Assembly (NCBI GenBank): GCA_003314535.1
Contig: POSG01000011.1
Location: forward strand, 1-64,000
Reading direction: 5' to 3'
Source of the DNA: Geobacter sp.
GTDB taxonomy: Bacteria; Desulfobacterota; Desulfuromonadia; Geobacterales; Geobacteraceae
DNA: 64,000 nucleotides
The notes under the pieces were generated by a model, which was not told the DNA's origin, did not search any database, and worked only from the letters and a program-made list of their open reading frames with translations. This document shows, piece after piece, positions 33,334 to 42,139 of this stretch. Both the position numbers and the translations under genes were made by a program. Within the stretch, counting starts at the first letter, position 1. The number at the start of each line of letters is the position of its first letter.

Positions 33334-33442
33334 AGGACGTCGGGATCCCTTTACCGTGAAGCGCGTGCCGGGCAGCTGGAAGCAAACCGGAATCGTCTCG
33401 TGAAGAGCCAACACATTCGAAATCATACAGGAGATTCTGGCT

Positions 33443-34456
33443 ATGGAAGCTGATGTAACTGTTCAATCTGGCAATGGCCTACCAGATCCGGCATTTCGCG
33501 GTATTGTCTACAATTTTCAACGATATACGGTTCACGATGGGCCCGGCACCAGGACCACGGTTTTCCTGAAGGGTTGCACGATGAACTGTCTCTGGTGCTG
33601 CAATCCTGAAAGCTGGTTTCAATGCCCGGAAGTGGGAGTGTATCCCCAACGATGTATCGGAGTCGACAAGTGCGGCTACTGTTTGGATGCCTGCCCCTTC
33701 AGCAATAGAGATATCTTTCGCATCAGCGAAAGGGGGATTGTCGAAAGTATCGACCGTAAGCTATGCACCTGCTGCCTCAAATGTGCAGATGAGTGCCCCG
33801 CCAATGCCCTGGCAGCATGGGGCAGGGAGATGAGCGTAGACCAAGTGATCCGGGAAGCATGCAGAGATGTTGCATTTTTTAATGAAACTGGTGGTGGGGT
33901 GACCATAAGCGGCGGCGAGCCGTTCGTGCAATGGCAGTTTACTGTTGAGTTACTGAAAGCTTTCAGGAAAGCCGGAGTGCATACCTGTGTGGAAACTGCG
34001 CTGGGTGTAGACTGGGCCGTGGTAGAGCAAGCGCTACCCTATATTGATTTCGTACTGACCGATATTAAGAACATGGACCCCATAAAACACCTTCAATATA
34101 CCGGCTGCGACCTGCAACCCGTTTTGGACAATCTTCGACGGTTGGGGAAATCAGATAAACAGACAGTAATCCGTATTCCTCTCATACCAAATCATAACGA
34201 CAGCGAAGAGAACATCCATCAAACGGGTCGTTTCATTGCCGATACTTTCAAGTCGCGACTCCAACAGGTACAGGTCCTTCAGTTTCATGAACTTGGCAAA
34301 TCCAAATTTTCAACCCTCGGCAAGTCGTATCCATTGAAAAATATGGAAAAACCGCCAAGAGAAAACTATGAGGCCAGCCTAAAGAGCGCTGTTACTATTC
34401 TCCGCAGTTACGGTTTACCGGCCTATATAGGAACCAATGTAATAATGACTCGATAA
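33443..34456 (+). CDS. Glycyl radical enzyme activating protein (radical SAM)
   Basis: This 337-residue protein has the radical SAM cluster motif as C45xxxC49xxC52 in the sequence GCTMNCLWC, after NFQRYTVHDGPGTRTTVFLKG. Two further ferredoxin-like groups follow: C71, C77, C80, C84-Pro and C108, C110/C111, C114, C118-Pro, as in activases of glycerol dehydratase and related enzymes. GGGVTISGGEPFVQ is the SAM-binding GGE region. It would place the radical on Gly821 of the enzyme encoded upstream. AGGAG lies 9 bases before the ATG. About 270 bp of non-coding DNA follow. Confidence 0.9.
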   Translation: MEADVTVQSGNGLPDPAFRGIVYNFQRYTVHDGPGTRTTVFLKGCTMNCLWCCNPESWFQCPEVGVYPQRCIGVDKCGYCLDACPFSNRDIFRISERGIVESIDRKLCTCCLKCADECPANALAAWGREMSVDQVIREACRDVAFFNETGGGVTISGGEPFVQWQFTVELLKAFRKAGVHTCVETALGVDWAVVEQALPYIDFVLTDIKNMDPIKHLQYTGCDLQPVLDNLRRLGKSDKQTVIRIPLIPNHNDSEENIHQTGRFIADTFKSRLQQVQVLQFHELGKSKFSTLGKSYPLKNMEKPPRENYEASLKSAVTILRSYGLPAYIGTNVIMTR

Positions 34457-34730
34457 TGAAATGGGCGTTCGCCTGTAAAGAAAATTTTTTACATTTTAAG
34501 TCGCTTCGTAAACTTCCCCCGCAAGAGACAGCTTGAAAGTGGAAATCTCCGGTTCAAGAATGTCAAAGGAGCAAAAGAGGCATAATTTTAAATTAATTGG
34601 ATTAATAATTGCGAACAATACCGGGAAATTGCAGCATCGAATGCTTTTCTTCCAAAACTGACCATAGAAATGCCGATATTGCCAAGGAAATGCGCGTTTA
34701 TACCCGTTGCCAGGGCATTTGGGGGTCGTT

Positions 34731-35561
34731 TCATTGCCAGGAAACCCGGGCAACCCGGGCCGGTCCCCGTTGCACGGTACGAAGATAACGGACATCGGGC
34801 AGGCCAAAAGCCATGACATATCCCAGCCAATGGTCATCGGGGATGCCGAGCCTGCCGCACAATTCCGGGAGCAGTTCGGTAAAAGTCCATTTCGCAAGGC
34901 CATTCCAGACCGTACCGATTCCAAGGCTCTGGGCGTACAGTTCGAAATATGCGAGCGCAATCAGGCAATCCGCATCTGGAGTCGGGCAGTCTTTCGGCGC
35001 CGAAGCTATGACCAGATGCGGAGCGCCGCGGTAAATCGTATCGATTCCCTCTTCTTCCCAAGCCCTGACGCAGTCGTTGAAATAGTCTCTTCCCGGGGGC
35101 AGCCTCCCCTCTCGCATCAGCCTAGACAGGCCTTCCATCGTCGTCCGGCGCAGCTGTGCCATGGTGTCCTTGTCATCCACGACCGTAAAGAGGACCTGGC
35201 GGAAATTGACTCCTGTCGGCGCATAACCGACCACATCGAAAATTTTCTGCAACAGCGCCGGTGGCACGTTTTCGTCCCTGTACTGTCGAACCGACCGGCG
35301 GCCCTTGATGAGGGTCTCGACGTTTTCAGGATCGGCAAGGTTTCCGCCGAGGGGCACGCTGTCTTCTGCTCTTTTACCCAGGATCGACACCGCCCCGGTC
35401 GGGCAGACTGCCAGGCAGTGTTGGCATTCGATGCAGGAACTCTCTTTTTCCGTGGCAATGGCTGGAGAGCCGTCCCGCATCTCTATGATCCTTGCCACAC
35501 AATCATGAACGCACTGTCCGCAACGGGTGCATTTTTGCTGATCGATACTGAATTGTAACAT
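34731..35561 (-). CDS. Nitroreductase with N-terminal 2x[4Fe-4S] ferredoxin domain
   Basis: This 276-residue protein opens with two cluster motifs: C11xxC14xxC17xxxC21 and C43xxC46xxC49xxxC53-Pro. A nitroreductase FMN domain follows, with RRSVRQYRDENVPPALLQKIFDVVGYAPTGVNFR (FMN-phosphate Arg-Arg-Ser region) and a late LGIGTVWNGLAKW. Such fusions pass electrons from ferredoxin-like clusters to FMN and are common in anaerobes; substrates are rarely known. AAAGGAGG lies 5 bases before the ATG. It is transcribed towards the activase gene and divergent from the second nitroreductase. Confidence 0.9.
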   Translation of the reverse strand: MLQFSIDQQKCTRCGQCVHDCVARIIEMRDGSPAIATEKESSCIECQHCLAVCPTGAVSILGKRAEDSVPLGGNLADPENVETLIKGRRSVRQYRDENVPPALLQKIFDVVGYAPTGVNFRQVLFTVVDDKDTMAQLRRTTMEGLSRLMREGRLPPGRDYFNDCVRAWEEEGIDTIYRGAPHLVIASAPKDCPTPDADCLIALAYFELYAQSLGIGTVWNGLAKWTFTELLPELCGRLGIPDDHWLGYVMAFGLPDVRYLRTVQRGPARVARVSWQ

Positions 35562-35919
35562 TGCTGCCTCCTTTCACAGGGCAATAAACGACGACAGACA
35601 ATACTTTGTTCAACTTGTTCAGGACACACGATGCGTCTGTCTTTTTTCACTCAAAACCCAAGCATTGTTATATCTTATTGTTTGATATCCAGCATGTCAA
35701 ATGTGGCTGCCCATTTAAGTTGCCTATTCAATATTTTCATGTGGACATTTTAACAGCAGCGAGGTCCCAAAATGTCAAAAAGCCGCATTCCGGAAACAAT
35801 ATCCTTTTTGCAAATCAAATTTTGTATATACTGCAAACATTATAGTTAAGAAGTATAATTCTCCTCAAGTGCCGGGAGAATACCAATCTCTAATATCCAA
35901 AAACAGGAGAAATCGCACG
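35562..35919. other. Divergent intergenic region between two nitroreductase genes
   Basis: This AT-rich stretch of 358 bp has no supported gene; a 79-residue ORF here lacks a ribosome site. It holds promoter-like AT tracts, with TATACT at about 35826-35831 for the rightward gene. I found no clear palindromic operator. Confidence 0.5.
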
Positions 35920-36519
35920 TTGAATACAAACGAAACAAGACGAACCATAAAAGCTCGCCGAAGCACCAGAATATTTGCTTCCAAGGACATCCCCGAGGAA
36001 GACATCATCAGGATACTTGAATCTGCAAACCAGGCTCCCTCGGCACACAATAAACAGTCCTGGAGATTCATTGTCATCCGCGGCCCCAGGAAACAGGCGC
36101 TTGCCAGCCTGGTGAGCGAAAGAGCCGGTCAATTCAAAAAGCCTTCTTCCACGTTGCTGCGCATGGCTGCGAGAAGCATTTTCAGCGCTCCTGTTGTCAT
36201 TGCAGTGGTGAACACCGGCGAATTGGTAAAACACGGCACAAAATCTTTTGACGGTGTTGCGAATCTGACAGAATTGTTTCGGACCATGGAAATTCAAAGC
36301 TCTGCGGCAGCGGTGCAGAACATGCTCCTGGCTGCGACTTCGCTCGGGTTGGGAAGTGTCTGGTTGGGCATCCTCTGCCTGATCAGGGAAGAAGTTCTCG
36401 GGCTGCTGGAGATCCAGGAGGGAGAATTCATGGCGGTGGTGCCCATAGGCTATGCGCAGGGGAAAAGTGTGGCTCCACGGAAAAAGTCCCTGGAAAGTAT
36501 TGTCGACTTTTTGTCGTAA
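35920..36519 (+). CDS. Nitroreductase-family FMN protein
   Basis: This 199-residue protein has the nitroreductase pattern: RRTIKARRSTRIFASKDIPEEDIIRILESANQAPSAHNKQSWRFIVI for the FMN-binding N-terminus and ATSLGLGSVWLGILC for the C-terminal FMN region. The FMN-binding Arg and Asn are intact. It is shorter than the neighbour at 34731 and has no Fe-S domain. I prefer a TTG start at 35920, with AGGAG ten bases ahead; a GTG at 35869 would add 17 residues. It lies 17 bp from the convergent comM stop. The substrate is unknown. Confidence 0.8.
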   Translation: MNTNETRRTIKARRSTRIFASKDIPEEDIIRILESANQAPSAHNKQSWRFIVIRGPRKQALASLVSERAGQFKKPSSTLLRMAARSIFSAPVVIAVVNTGELVKHGTKSFDGVANLTELFRTMEIQSSAAAVQNMLLAATSLGLGSVWLGILCLIREEVLGLLEIQEGEFMAVVPIGYAQGKSVAPRKKSLESIVDFLS

Positions 36520-36536
36520 TTTGTAGACTTTGCCCT

Positions 36537-38078
36537 TCAGAACGTCTTCCGGTCCAGGCTCCGGTACTGGATAGCCTCTGCCAGGTGCTGTTCGCGCACG
36601 TTCTCGCTCCCTTCGAGGTCGGCAATGGTGCGGGCCACCTTGAGGATGCGGGTATAGGCCCTGGCGGAAAAACCGAGACGCTCAGTCACGAGCTCCAGCA
36701 GGCGGTGGCCGGCGGCGTCCGGCTCGCAGAACCTGCGGATCTGGCGGGAGGCCATCTGGGAATTGGAGTGGACCCTGGTGCCCCTGAACCGCTCCAGCTG
36801 GATCTCCCTGGCTCTTTCCACCCTTTCTGCGATAGTCGCGGAAGATTCCCCTTCCGCCCGGTCGGCCAGGTCACGGTATTTGACCGCCGGAACCTCGATG
36901 TGGATGTCGATCCGGTCGAGAAGAGGCCCGGAGATCCGTGACCGGTATTGATGGATTTCACGGGGTGTGCAGGTACAACTATTGGAATTCTCTCCACCGC
37001 CGCCGCACTTGCAGGGGTTCATGGCCGTGACGAGCATGATGCGCGACGGGTAGGTGATGGACATGAGCGCCCGCGATATGGTGACCCTGCCGTCCTCCAG
37101 CGGCTGGCGCAGAACCTCCAGCACGTGCTTCTTGAACTCGGGGAGTTCGTCCAGGAAAAGCAGTCCGTTATGGGACAGGGAAACTTCTCCGGGCCGCGGA
37201 GTGTTGCCGCCGCCGATCAGCCCTATGTCGGAGATTGTATGGTGGGGCGCACGGAAAGGCCGCTGGGTGATCAGGGCCCGGTCACGCTCGAGGATGCCCA
37301 TGACGCTGTAGACCTTGGTGGTCTCGATAGCCTCGTCGAAGGACATGCGCGGCAGTATTCCCGGGATCCTGCGGGCCAGCATGGTCTTGCCCGAACCGGG
37401 AGGCCCTATCATCAGGAGGTTGTGAGCACCTGCGGCGGCAACTTCTATGGCCCGCTTCGCGTGCTCCTGGCCCTTGACCTCGGAAAAATCGTCACCCTGT
37501 TCCGCTGTTTCATGGAAAAGCGCCCTGACGTCCAGCGCGCACGGTTCGATGGCGCGGTTTCCGTTGAGGAATTCCACGACCTCCGCCAGTTCGGATACGC
37601 CGATGACATCGATCCCTTCCACAACGGCGCCTTCGCAGGCGTTTTCGCGCGGCACGACGATGCCGGCAAACCCCGCCTTCCGTGCCGCCACGGCCACCGA
37701 CAGGCAACCGTGTACCGGCTTCACCCCGCCGTCAAGGCTCAGCTCTCCCAGGAGGAGATAATCCTTCAGCAGGCGGCCTTTCACGACGCCGGTTGCAGCC
37801 AGAATGCCGACTGATATGGGCAGGTCGAAAGCCGCGCCTTCCTTCCTGATATCGGCAGGCGCCAGGTTCACCGTGATCCTGCGGCTCGGGAACTCGTACC
37901 CCGCGTTCTTCAGGGCAGACTTCACCCGGTCCTTGGATTCCTTGACCGCGCCGTCCGGAAGCCCGACCGTTGCGAACTGGGGAAGTCCCTGCGAGATATC
38001 CACCTCGACATCGACGCAGATTGCATCGATGCCTATGAGCGAACTGCTGATCACCTTGGCAAGCATTTGCGGCCCCAA
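36537..38078 (-). CDS. comM: ComM/YifB Mg-chelatase-like AAA+ ATPase
   Basis: This 513-residue protein has the YifB layout. An N-terminal Lon-like domain (SSLIGIDAICVDVEVDISQGLP) is followed by the AAA+ core with Walker A GPPGSGKTML, a Walker B LLFLDELPEF, and sensor region NPCKCGG with the Cys cluster typical of the family. The C-terminal part contains RISGPLLDRIDIHIEVP. In Vibrio and Haemophilus ComM is a hexameric helicase that helps branch migration of incoming DNA in natural transformation. The gene is intact. A short diverged copy of its 3' end lies at 19573-19631. It is GC-rich like the core genome and marks the right edge of the AT-richer region. Confidence 0.9.
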   Translation of the reverse strand: MGPQMLAKVISSSLIGIDAICVDVEVDISQGLPQFATVGLPDGAVKESKDRVKSALKNAGYEFPSRRITVNLAPADIRKEGAAFDLPISVGILAATGVVKGRLLKDYLLLGELSLDGGVKPVHGCLSVAVAARKAGFAGIVVPRENACEGAVVEGIDVIGVSELAEVVEFLNGNRAIEPCALDVRALFHETAEQGDDFSEVKGQEHAKRAIEVAAAGAHNLLMIGPPGSGKTMLARRIPGILPRMSFDEAIETTKVYSVMGILERDRALITQRPFRAPHHTISDIGLIGGGNTPRPGEVSLSHNGLLFLDELPEFKKHVLEVLRQPLEDGRVTISRALMSITYPSRIMLVTAMNPCKCGGGGENSNSCTCTPREIHQYRSRISGPLLDRIDIHIEVPAVKYRDLADRAEGESSATIAERVERAREIQLERFRGTRVHSNSQMASRQIRRFCEPDAAGHRLLELVTERLGFSARAYTRILKVARTIADLEGSENVREQHLAEAIQYRSLDRKTF

Positions 38079-38144
38079 ACCGGTTAGTTGTGCCTAATGT
38101 ACACGATAAATTAGAGATTGCCAAGCTGTCTTTTCGCTCCGCGG

Positions 38145-38975
38145 CTATTTCCTGAATCGCACCTCCACCCGGTCATTCAGCTCGATCTTGACGCCGGGCA
38201 AATTCTTCAGCAAATCCCTGGCTTCGGCAAAGGTCGGCGGCTGCGACCCTCCCCCGGCCTGGAGCTTGCCCAAATCTTCGAAGCTTCCGCCCATTCGGTC
38301 CAGATCGAAGTCGAAAAGGGTAATCCGATTGCCGGCGACATGTGTCGCATTGGTCTTCACCACCGTTCCCCTGACCTCGACGACAAGGGAAAAATGCAGC
38401 CCCTTCATCATTTCGGCGAAAGCCTGCTTCTGCTCCGGCGTCAGGGCAGGCTCTTCACTGTCCTTGCCCTTCGGTTCCGAAGCCTGCGCCGGCTTCCCGC
38501 TCCGGGGCATTATGATGTTCAGACGTGGTTCCGGACCAGAGTCAAAGCGAAACGCAACAGCATCGTCAACGGTCCCTGCCTGCTTCTCCTCCTTCCCCGC
38601 CATGGCTTCGCCTCCCTGGCTGCTCAGGCGTACCTTGTTGATGTCGGCAAAGGAATAGATCGCCCGATATCCGGTGTATGCTTCATCCTCTATCGCGCTG
38701 CTCTCGACGAAAGACACGCCGGGGCCAATGTCCGCCGCACGCTTGCGCAGCTTCTCCTGTTCATGCAGGGTGAAAGGTTTCGGTTTCTCGTCGGGGCCGG
38801 CAAAGGCCCTGGCCATCTCGTCGAATTGGCTGATGACCTTCCTGCTCAGGAGCATCCTCTCTTCTATCGTGCCGCTGCCGTCCGGATTTACCCGCACGGT
38901 GGTCTCCACCTGGAAACATCCTGAAATGGCTGCCAGGCAGGCCGCAAGAACCAGATACCTCGAAATGAATGCCAT
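38145..38975 (-). CDS. Putative lipoprotein, 276 residues
   Basis: This protein begins with a lipoprotein signal (YLVLAACLAAISGC, lipobox Cys near residue 20). The mature part starts FQVETTVRVNPDGSGTIEERMLLS, a pattern seen in uncharacterised lipoproteins in which a quadratic term of a thermodynamic-like beta sheet is followed by a charged middle. The central part is rich in Lys, Glu and Pro (SEPKGKDSEEPALTPEQKQ). I know no function. GGAGGG lies 5 bases before ATG 38975; an in-frame extension to 39014 is unlikely. It is divergent from the exporter operon at 39096. Confidence 0.7.
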   Translation of the reverse strand: MAFISRYLVLAACLAAISGCFQVETTVRVNPDGSGTIEERMLLSRKVISQFDEMARAFAGPDEKPKPFTLHEQEKLRKRAADIGPGVSFVESSAIEDEAYTGYRAIYSFADINKVRLSSQGGEAMAGKEEKQAGTVDDAVAFRFDSGPEPRLNIIMPRSGKPAQASEPKGKDSEEPALTPEQKQAFAEMMKGLHFSLVVEVRGTVVKTNATHVAGNRITLFDFDLDRMGGSFEDLGKLQAGGGSQPPTFAEARDLLKNLPGVKIELNDRVEVRFRK

Positions 38976-39095
38976 GTTTCCCTCCCTGCTTCTCAAGGAT
39001 GATTTCAATATCAATGAAAAAACCTGTGAACTGATATATGATACACTGTAAATTCAGGTTCGGGAACAGACGAAACCGATCGCCGGGAGATTTCC

Positions 39096-40169
39096 ATGGA
39101 TAAAAGGTTGCTGGTTCTGATACTGCTCGTTGTCTGCGTTATAACGATCGCATCATGGTTGATCTTCCGTGGCTCCGGCAAGGACGACGGCAGGAAGATC
39201 CGCGTCTCGGGCAATATTGAAGTCACGACCGTCGAGCTGAGCTTCAAGGTTCCGGGAAGGGTTAGAGAACGCCTCGTGGATGAAGGAGACCTGGTAAGGC
39301 AGGGGCAGCTGGTCGCGCGGCTGGATCCCGAAGACCTGCTCCACGAAGCGGAAAGCCGCCGGGCCGATGTCCGGGCGGCCAAGGCAGCTCTTGTCGAACT
39401 GGAAACCGGCTACCGCAAGGAGGAAATAGCCCAGGCCGAGGCCGTCCTACGCAGGATCAAGGCCGAGGAGGACCGCCTCCGCACGGATTTCGGCCGCCAG
39501 CAGCAGCTGTACCGGAGGGAAGTGATATCTGCACGGGATTTCGACGCTTCCAGGGCTGCCTTTGAAGCTTCGCAGGCAAGCGTCCGCGAAGCCAGGGAAC
39601 GCCTGAACCTTCTCAGGAGCGGACCGAGAAAGGAAACCATCGACCAGGCCCGCGCACGCCTCGAAAGCGCCAAGGCGGTCCTTGCCCTTGCCGAGACCAG
39701 GCTGGGCTACGCCACTCTGCCATCATCCGCAGCCGGCATGGTGCTTTCGAAAAACATCGAACCGGGAGAGCAGGTGGCAGCCGGCACGCCGGTCGTCACC
39801 ATCGGGCTGCTCGATGAGGTCTGGATGCGCGCCTATATCAGCGAAACCGACCTCGGGCGCATAAAGGTCGGCCAGAAGGCAACCGTCACCACCGATACCT
39901 GGCCGGGCAGGAAATATCAGGGGATCGTTTCCTTCATCTCGCCCGAGGCGGAATTCACCCCGAAGAGCGTGCAGACGGCCAAGGAACGGGTAAAGCTGGT
40001 CTACCGGATAAAGATCGTCGTCCCGAACCAGTCGAGAGAGCTGAAACCGGGCATGCCGGCGGACGCGGAGATAGAAACAAGGAATACAGAAGTCAGGAGT
40101 CAGAAGTCAGAAGAAATCGATAAGCAATTGATTCATACCTGTTTTTCTATTCTGAATTCTGACTCCTGA
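39096..40169 (+). CDS. HlyD-type periplasmic adaptor of an ABC exporter (YbhG-like)
   Basis: This 357-residue protein has a membrane anchor (LLVLILLVVCVITIASWLIF), a lipoyl half (GNIEVTTVELSFKVPGRVRERLVDEGDLVRQGQ), a long coiled hairpin (about 85-200) and the second half (YATLPSSAAGMVLSKNIEPGEQVAAG). It fits YbhG/YhiI adaptors. The following genes encode two ATPases and two permeases, as in YbhFSR. The last 28 or so codons lie inside a heptamer-repeat element (40087-40178), so the natural C-terminus was probably replaced. GGGAGA lies 5 bases before the ATG. Confidence 0.85.
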   Translation: MDKRLLVLILLVVCVITIASWLIFRGSGKDDGRKIRVSGNIEVTTVELSFKVPGRVRERLVDEGDLVRQGQLVARLDPEDLLHEAESRRADVRAAKAALVELETGYRKEEIAQAEAVLRRIKAEEDRLRTDFGRQQQLYRREVISARDFDASRAAFEASQASVREARERLNLLRSGPRKETIDQARARLESAKAVLALAETRLGYATLPSSAAGMVLSKNIEPGEQVAAGTPVVTIGLLDEVWMRAYISETDLGRIKVGQKATVTTDTWPGRKYQGIVSFISPEAEFTPKSVQTAKERVKLVYRIKIVVPNQSRELKPGMPADAEIETRNTEVRSQKSEEIDKQLIHTCFSILNSDS

Positions 40170-40178
40170 ATACTGAAT
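40087..40178. repeat. Inverted heptamer-repeat element, copy 1
   Basis: Four units CAGAAGT, CAGGAGT, CAGAAGT, CAGAAGA run at 40087-40114. After a spacer, the inverted arm has CTG at 40152, 40159, 40166 and 40173, again a strict 7-base period. The element covers the 3' end of the adaptor gene and ends 14 bp before the next start codon. Copy 2 is at 43310-43494; a sister element with a different unit is at 53087-53153. Confidence 0.8.
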
Positions 40179-40192
40179 GCCGGTTCTTACGT

Positions 40193-41128
40193 ATGCTCGC
40201 CATCAAAACGGAAAACCTGACGAAAATTTTCGGCGACCTGACAGCGGTGGATGGCCTGACCCTGTCCGTGGCCGAGGGGGAGCTGTTCGGCCTTGTCGGT
40301 TCGGACGGGGCGGGCAAAACCACCACCATGCGCCTTTTGACCGCCATAATGGATCCGACCGCAGGTGATGCCTGGGTGATGGGACTGCACACCGTACGTG
40401 ACGCAGAGACAGTCAAGAGCGAAATCGGCTACATGAGCCAGCGTTTCGGCCTCTATCCGGATCTCACGGTGCAGGAGAACATCCACTTCTACGCGGACAT
40501 CTTCGGCTTGCCGCGCAGGGGACGAGGGGGAAAGGTCGAAGAACTGCTCGCATTCAGCAACCTCATCCCGTTCAGGAAACGGAAGGCCGGCAACCTGTCC
40601 GGAGGAATGAAACAGAAGCTGGGCCTCGCCTGCGCATTGATCCATACTCCCAAGGTGCTTTTCCTCGATGAGCCGACCAACGGAGTGGATCCGGTTTCCC
40701 GGCGCGACTTCTGGCGCATCCTGTACCGATTGTTGAAAGAGCGGGTGACGATCTTCGTTTCCACGGCGTACCTTGACGAAGCGGACCGCTGCAACCGGGT
40801 GGGGCTGATCCACAGGGGAAAGCTCCTTGCATGCGACACTCCGGACACCCTGAAGGGATTGATGAACGGCACGATCATTGAAGTCCGGACCGGGGAGCCA
40901 CGGCGAACCGCCCGTCTGCTCCGTGAACGGATGCCACAGACGGATGTGGGACTGTTCGGGGACAAGATCCACGTGGTGACCAGCGACCCGGATGCTGCAC
41001 TACGCGAAGCGGAAGCCATCTGCTCATTGGAGGGGGTCCCGCTCCTGGGCAGGCGGATCATCGAGCCGAGCCTGGAGGACGTGTTCGTTTCGGTGATCGG
41101 GGGCAATGCCGCCGGGGAACATGCATGA
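40193..41128 (+). CDS. ABC transporter ATPase (YbhF N-half-like)
   Basis: This 311-residue ATPase has Walker A GSDGAGKTTT, signature LSGGMKQKLGL and Walker B VLFLDEPTNGVDP, followed by the C-terminal extension of drug-export ATPases (LLGRRIIEPSLEDVFVSVIGG). In E. coli the matching YbhF is one fused protein; here the two halves are separate genes. There is no clear ribosome site before ATG 40193, because the heptamer element ends 14 bp upstream. Its stop overlaps the next start (ATGA). Confidence 0.9.
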   Translation: MLAIKTENLTKIFGDLTAVDGLTLSVAEGELFGLVGSDGAGKTTTMRLLTAIMDPTAGDAWVMGLHTVRDAETVKSEIGYMSQRFGLYPDLTVQENIHFYADIFGLPRRGRGGKVEELLAFSNLIPFRKRKAGNLSGGMKQKLGLACALIHTPKVLFLDEPTNGVDPVSRRDFWRILYRLLKERVTIFVSTAYLDEADRCNRVGLIHRGKLLACDTPDTLKGLMNGTIIEVRTGEPRRTARLLRERMPQTDVGLFGDKIHVVTSDPDAALREAEAICSLEGVPLLGRRIIEPSLEDVFVSVIGGNAAGEHA

Positions 41129-42126
41129 CCCTCCCCGGCAAGGAAAATATGCGAGACATGGAACCAGCGGACGTTGCAGTAACACTCCGGGACATTTCCC
41201 GCCGCTTCGGCGATTTCACTGCCGTGAACCGGGTCAGCCTCGACGTGAAACGGGGCGAGATCTTCGGCTTCCTGGGTCCGAACGGCGCGGGCAAATCCAC
41301 CACCATCCGCATGCTGTGCGGTATTCTGGCCCCTTCTGCGGGCACGGGGACTGTCGCGGGACTGGACATAATCCGGCAACCGGAGCAGATCAAAGCCGTG
41401 ATCGGGTACATGAGCCAGAAGTTCTCCCTCTACGAAGACCTCACCGTGGAGGAAAACATCGACTTCTACAGCGGCATCTACAAGATTTCACCGGAAAAGA
41501 AACGCCAACGCAAGGAATGGGTCATTGACATGGCAGGGCTCCGGGAGCACCGCGCATCCCGCGCAGGCATCCTGTCCGCAGGCTGGAAACAAAGGCTGGC
41601 CCTGGGCTGCGCCCTTCTCCACGAACCGCCGGTCATATTTCTCGACGAACCGACTTCGGGCGTAGACCCCATGAGCAGGAGAAATTTCTGGGCACTGATC
41701 TACCACCTGGCGGAACAAGGAACGACAGTGTTCGTCACCACGCACTACATGGACGAAGCGGAATACTGCGACCGCCTGGGGCTCATCTATCGGGGCGAAC
41801 TGATTGCCAGCGGTGCGCCGGATGAGCTGAAGACCCGATTCATGGGGGAAGAGGTGGTCGAGGTCCTCTGCGAGCGGCCCCATGAGGCAATTGACGGCAT
41901 CGAGGAAATCGCTGGAGTACGGCATGCGGCCCTGTTCGGTGCGGGTCTGCACGTGGTCACGGAAGACTCCGGAACAACCATGCCCGTGATTGAGGACAAG
42001 CTGGGCCGAATGGGCATCGCTCTGCACAGCATGGAAAAGATCATGCCGTCACTGGAAGACATCTTCGTTTCTCTCATCGAAGCTCATGACCGGGCAGGGG
42101 AGCGGCAGCGGGAATATGCGGGCTGA
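41125..42126 (+). CDS. ABC transporter ATPase (YbhF C-half-like)
   Basis: This 333-residue ATPase has Walker A GPNGAGKSTT and Walker B VIFLDEPTSGVDP. Its signature is LSAGWKQRL rather than LSGGxxQ, as is usual in the second ATPase of such heteromeric pairs. The C-terminal extension ends MEKIMPSLEDIFVSLIEAHD. The ATG at 41125 overlaps the previous stop; an alternative ATG at 41149 has AAGGA five bases ahead and may be the true start. The pair with the gene upstream would form an asymmetric ATPase dimer. Confidence 0.9.
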   Translation: MTLPGKENMRDMEPADVAVTLRDISRRFGDFTAVNRVSLDVKRGEIFGFLGPNGAGKSTTIRMLCGILAPSAGTGTVAGLDIIRQPEQIKAVIGYMSQKFSLYEDLTVEENIDFYSGIYKISPEKKRQRKEWVIDMAGLREHRASRAGILSAGWKQRLALGCALLHEPPVIFLDEPTSGVDPMSRRNFWALIYHLAEQGTTVFVTTHYMDEAEYCDRLGLIYRGELIASGAPDELKTRFMGEEVVEVLCERPHEAIDGIEEIAGVRHAALFGAGLHVVTEDSGTTMPVIEDKLGRMGIALHSMEKIMPSLEDIFVSLIEAHDRAGERQREYAG

Positions 42127-42139
42127 AAGAGCCAGGACC

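Noticed and set aside
34496-34960. Minus-strand ORF of 154 residues
   Set aside because: It overlaps the 3' end of the Fe-S nitroreductase gene in another frame, then runs into AT-rich intergenic DNA.
40087-40178. Could the heptamer arrays be a CRISPR array?
   Set aside because: The units are 7 bases with no spacers and are arranged in inverted arms; CRISPR repeats are 21 bases or more with unique spacers in one direction.
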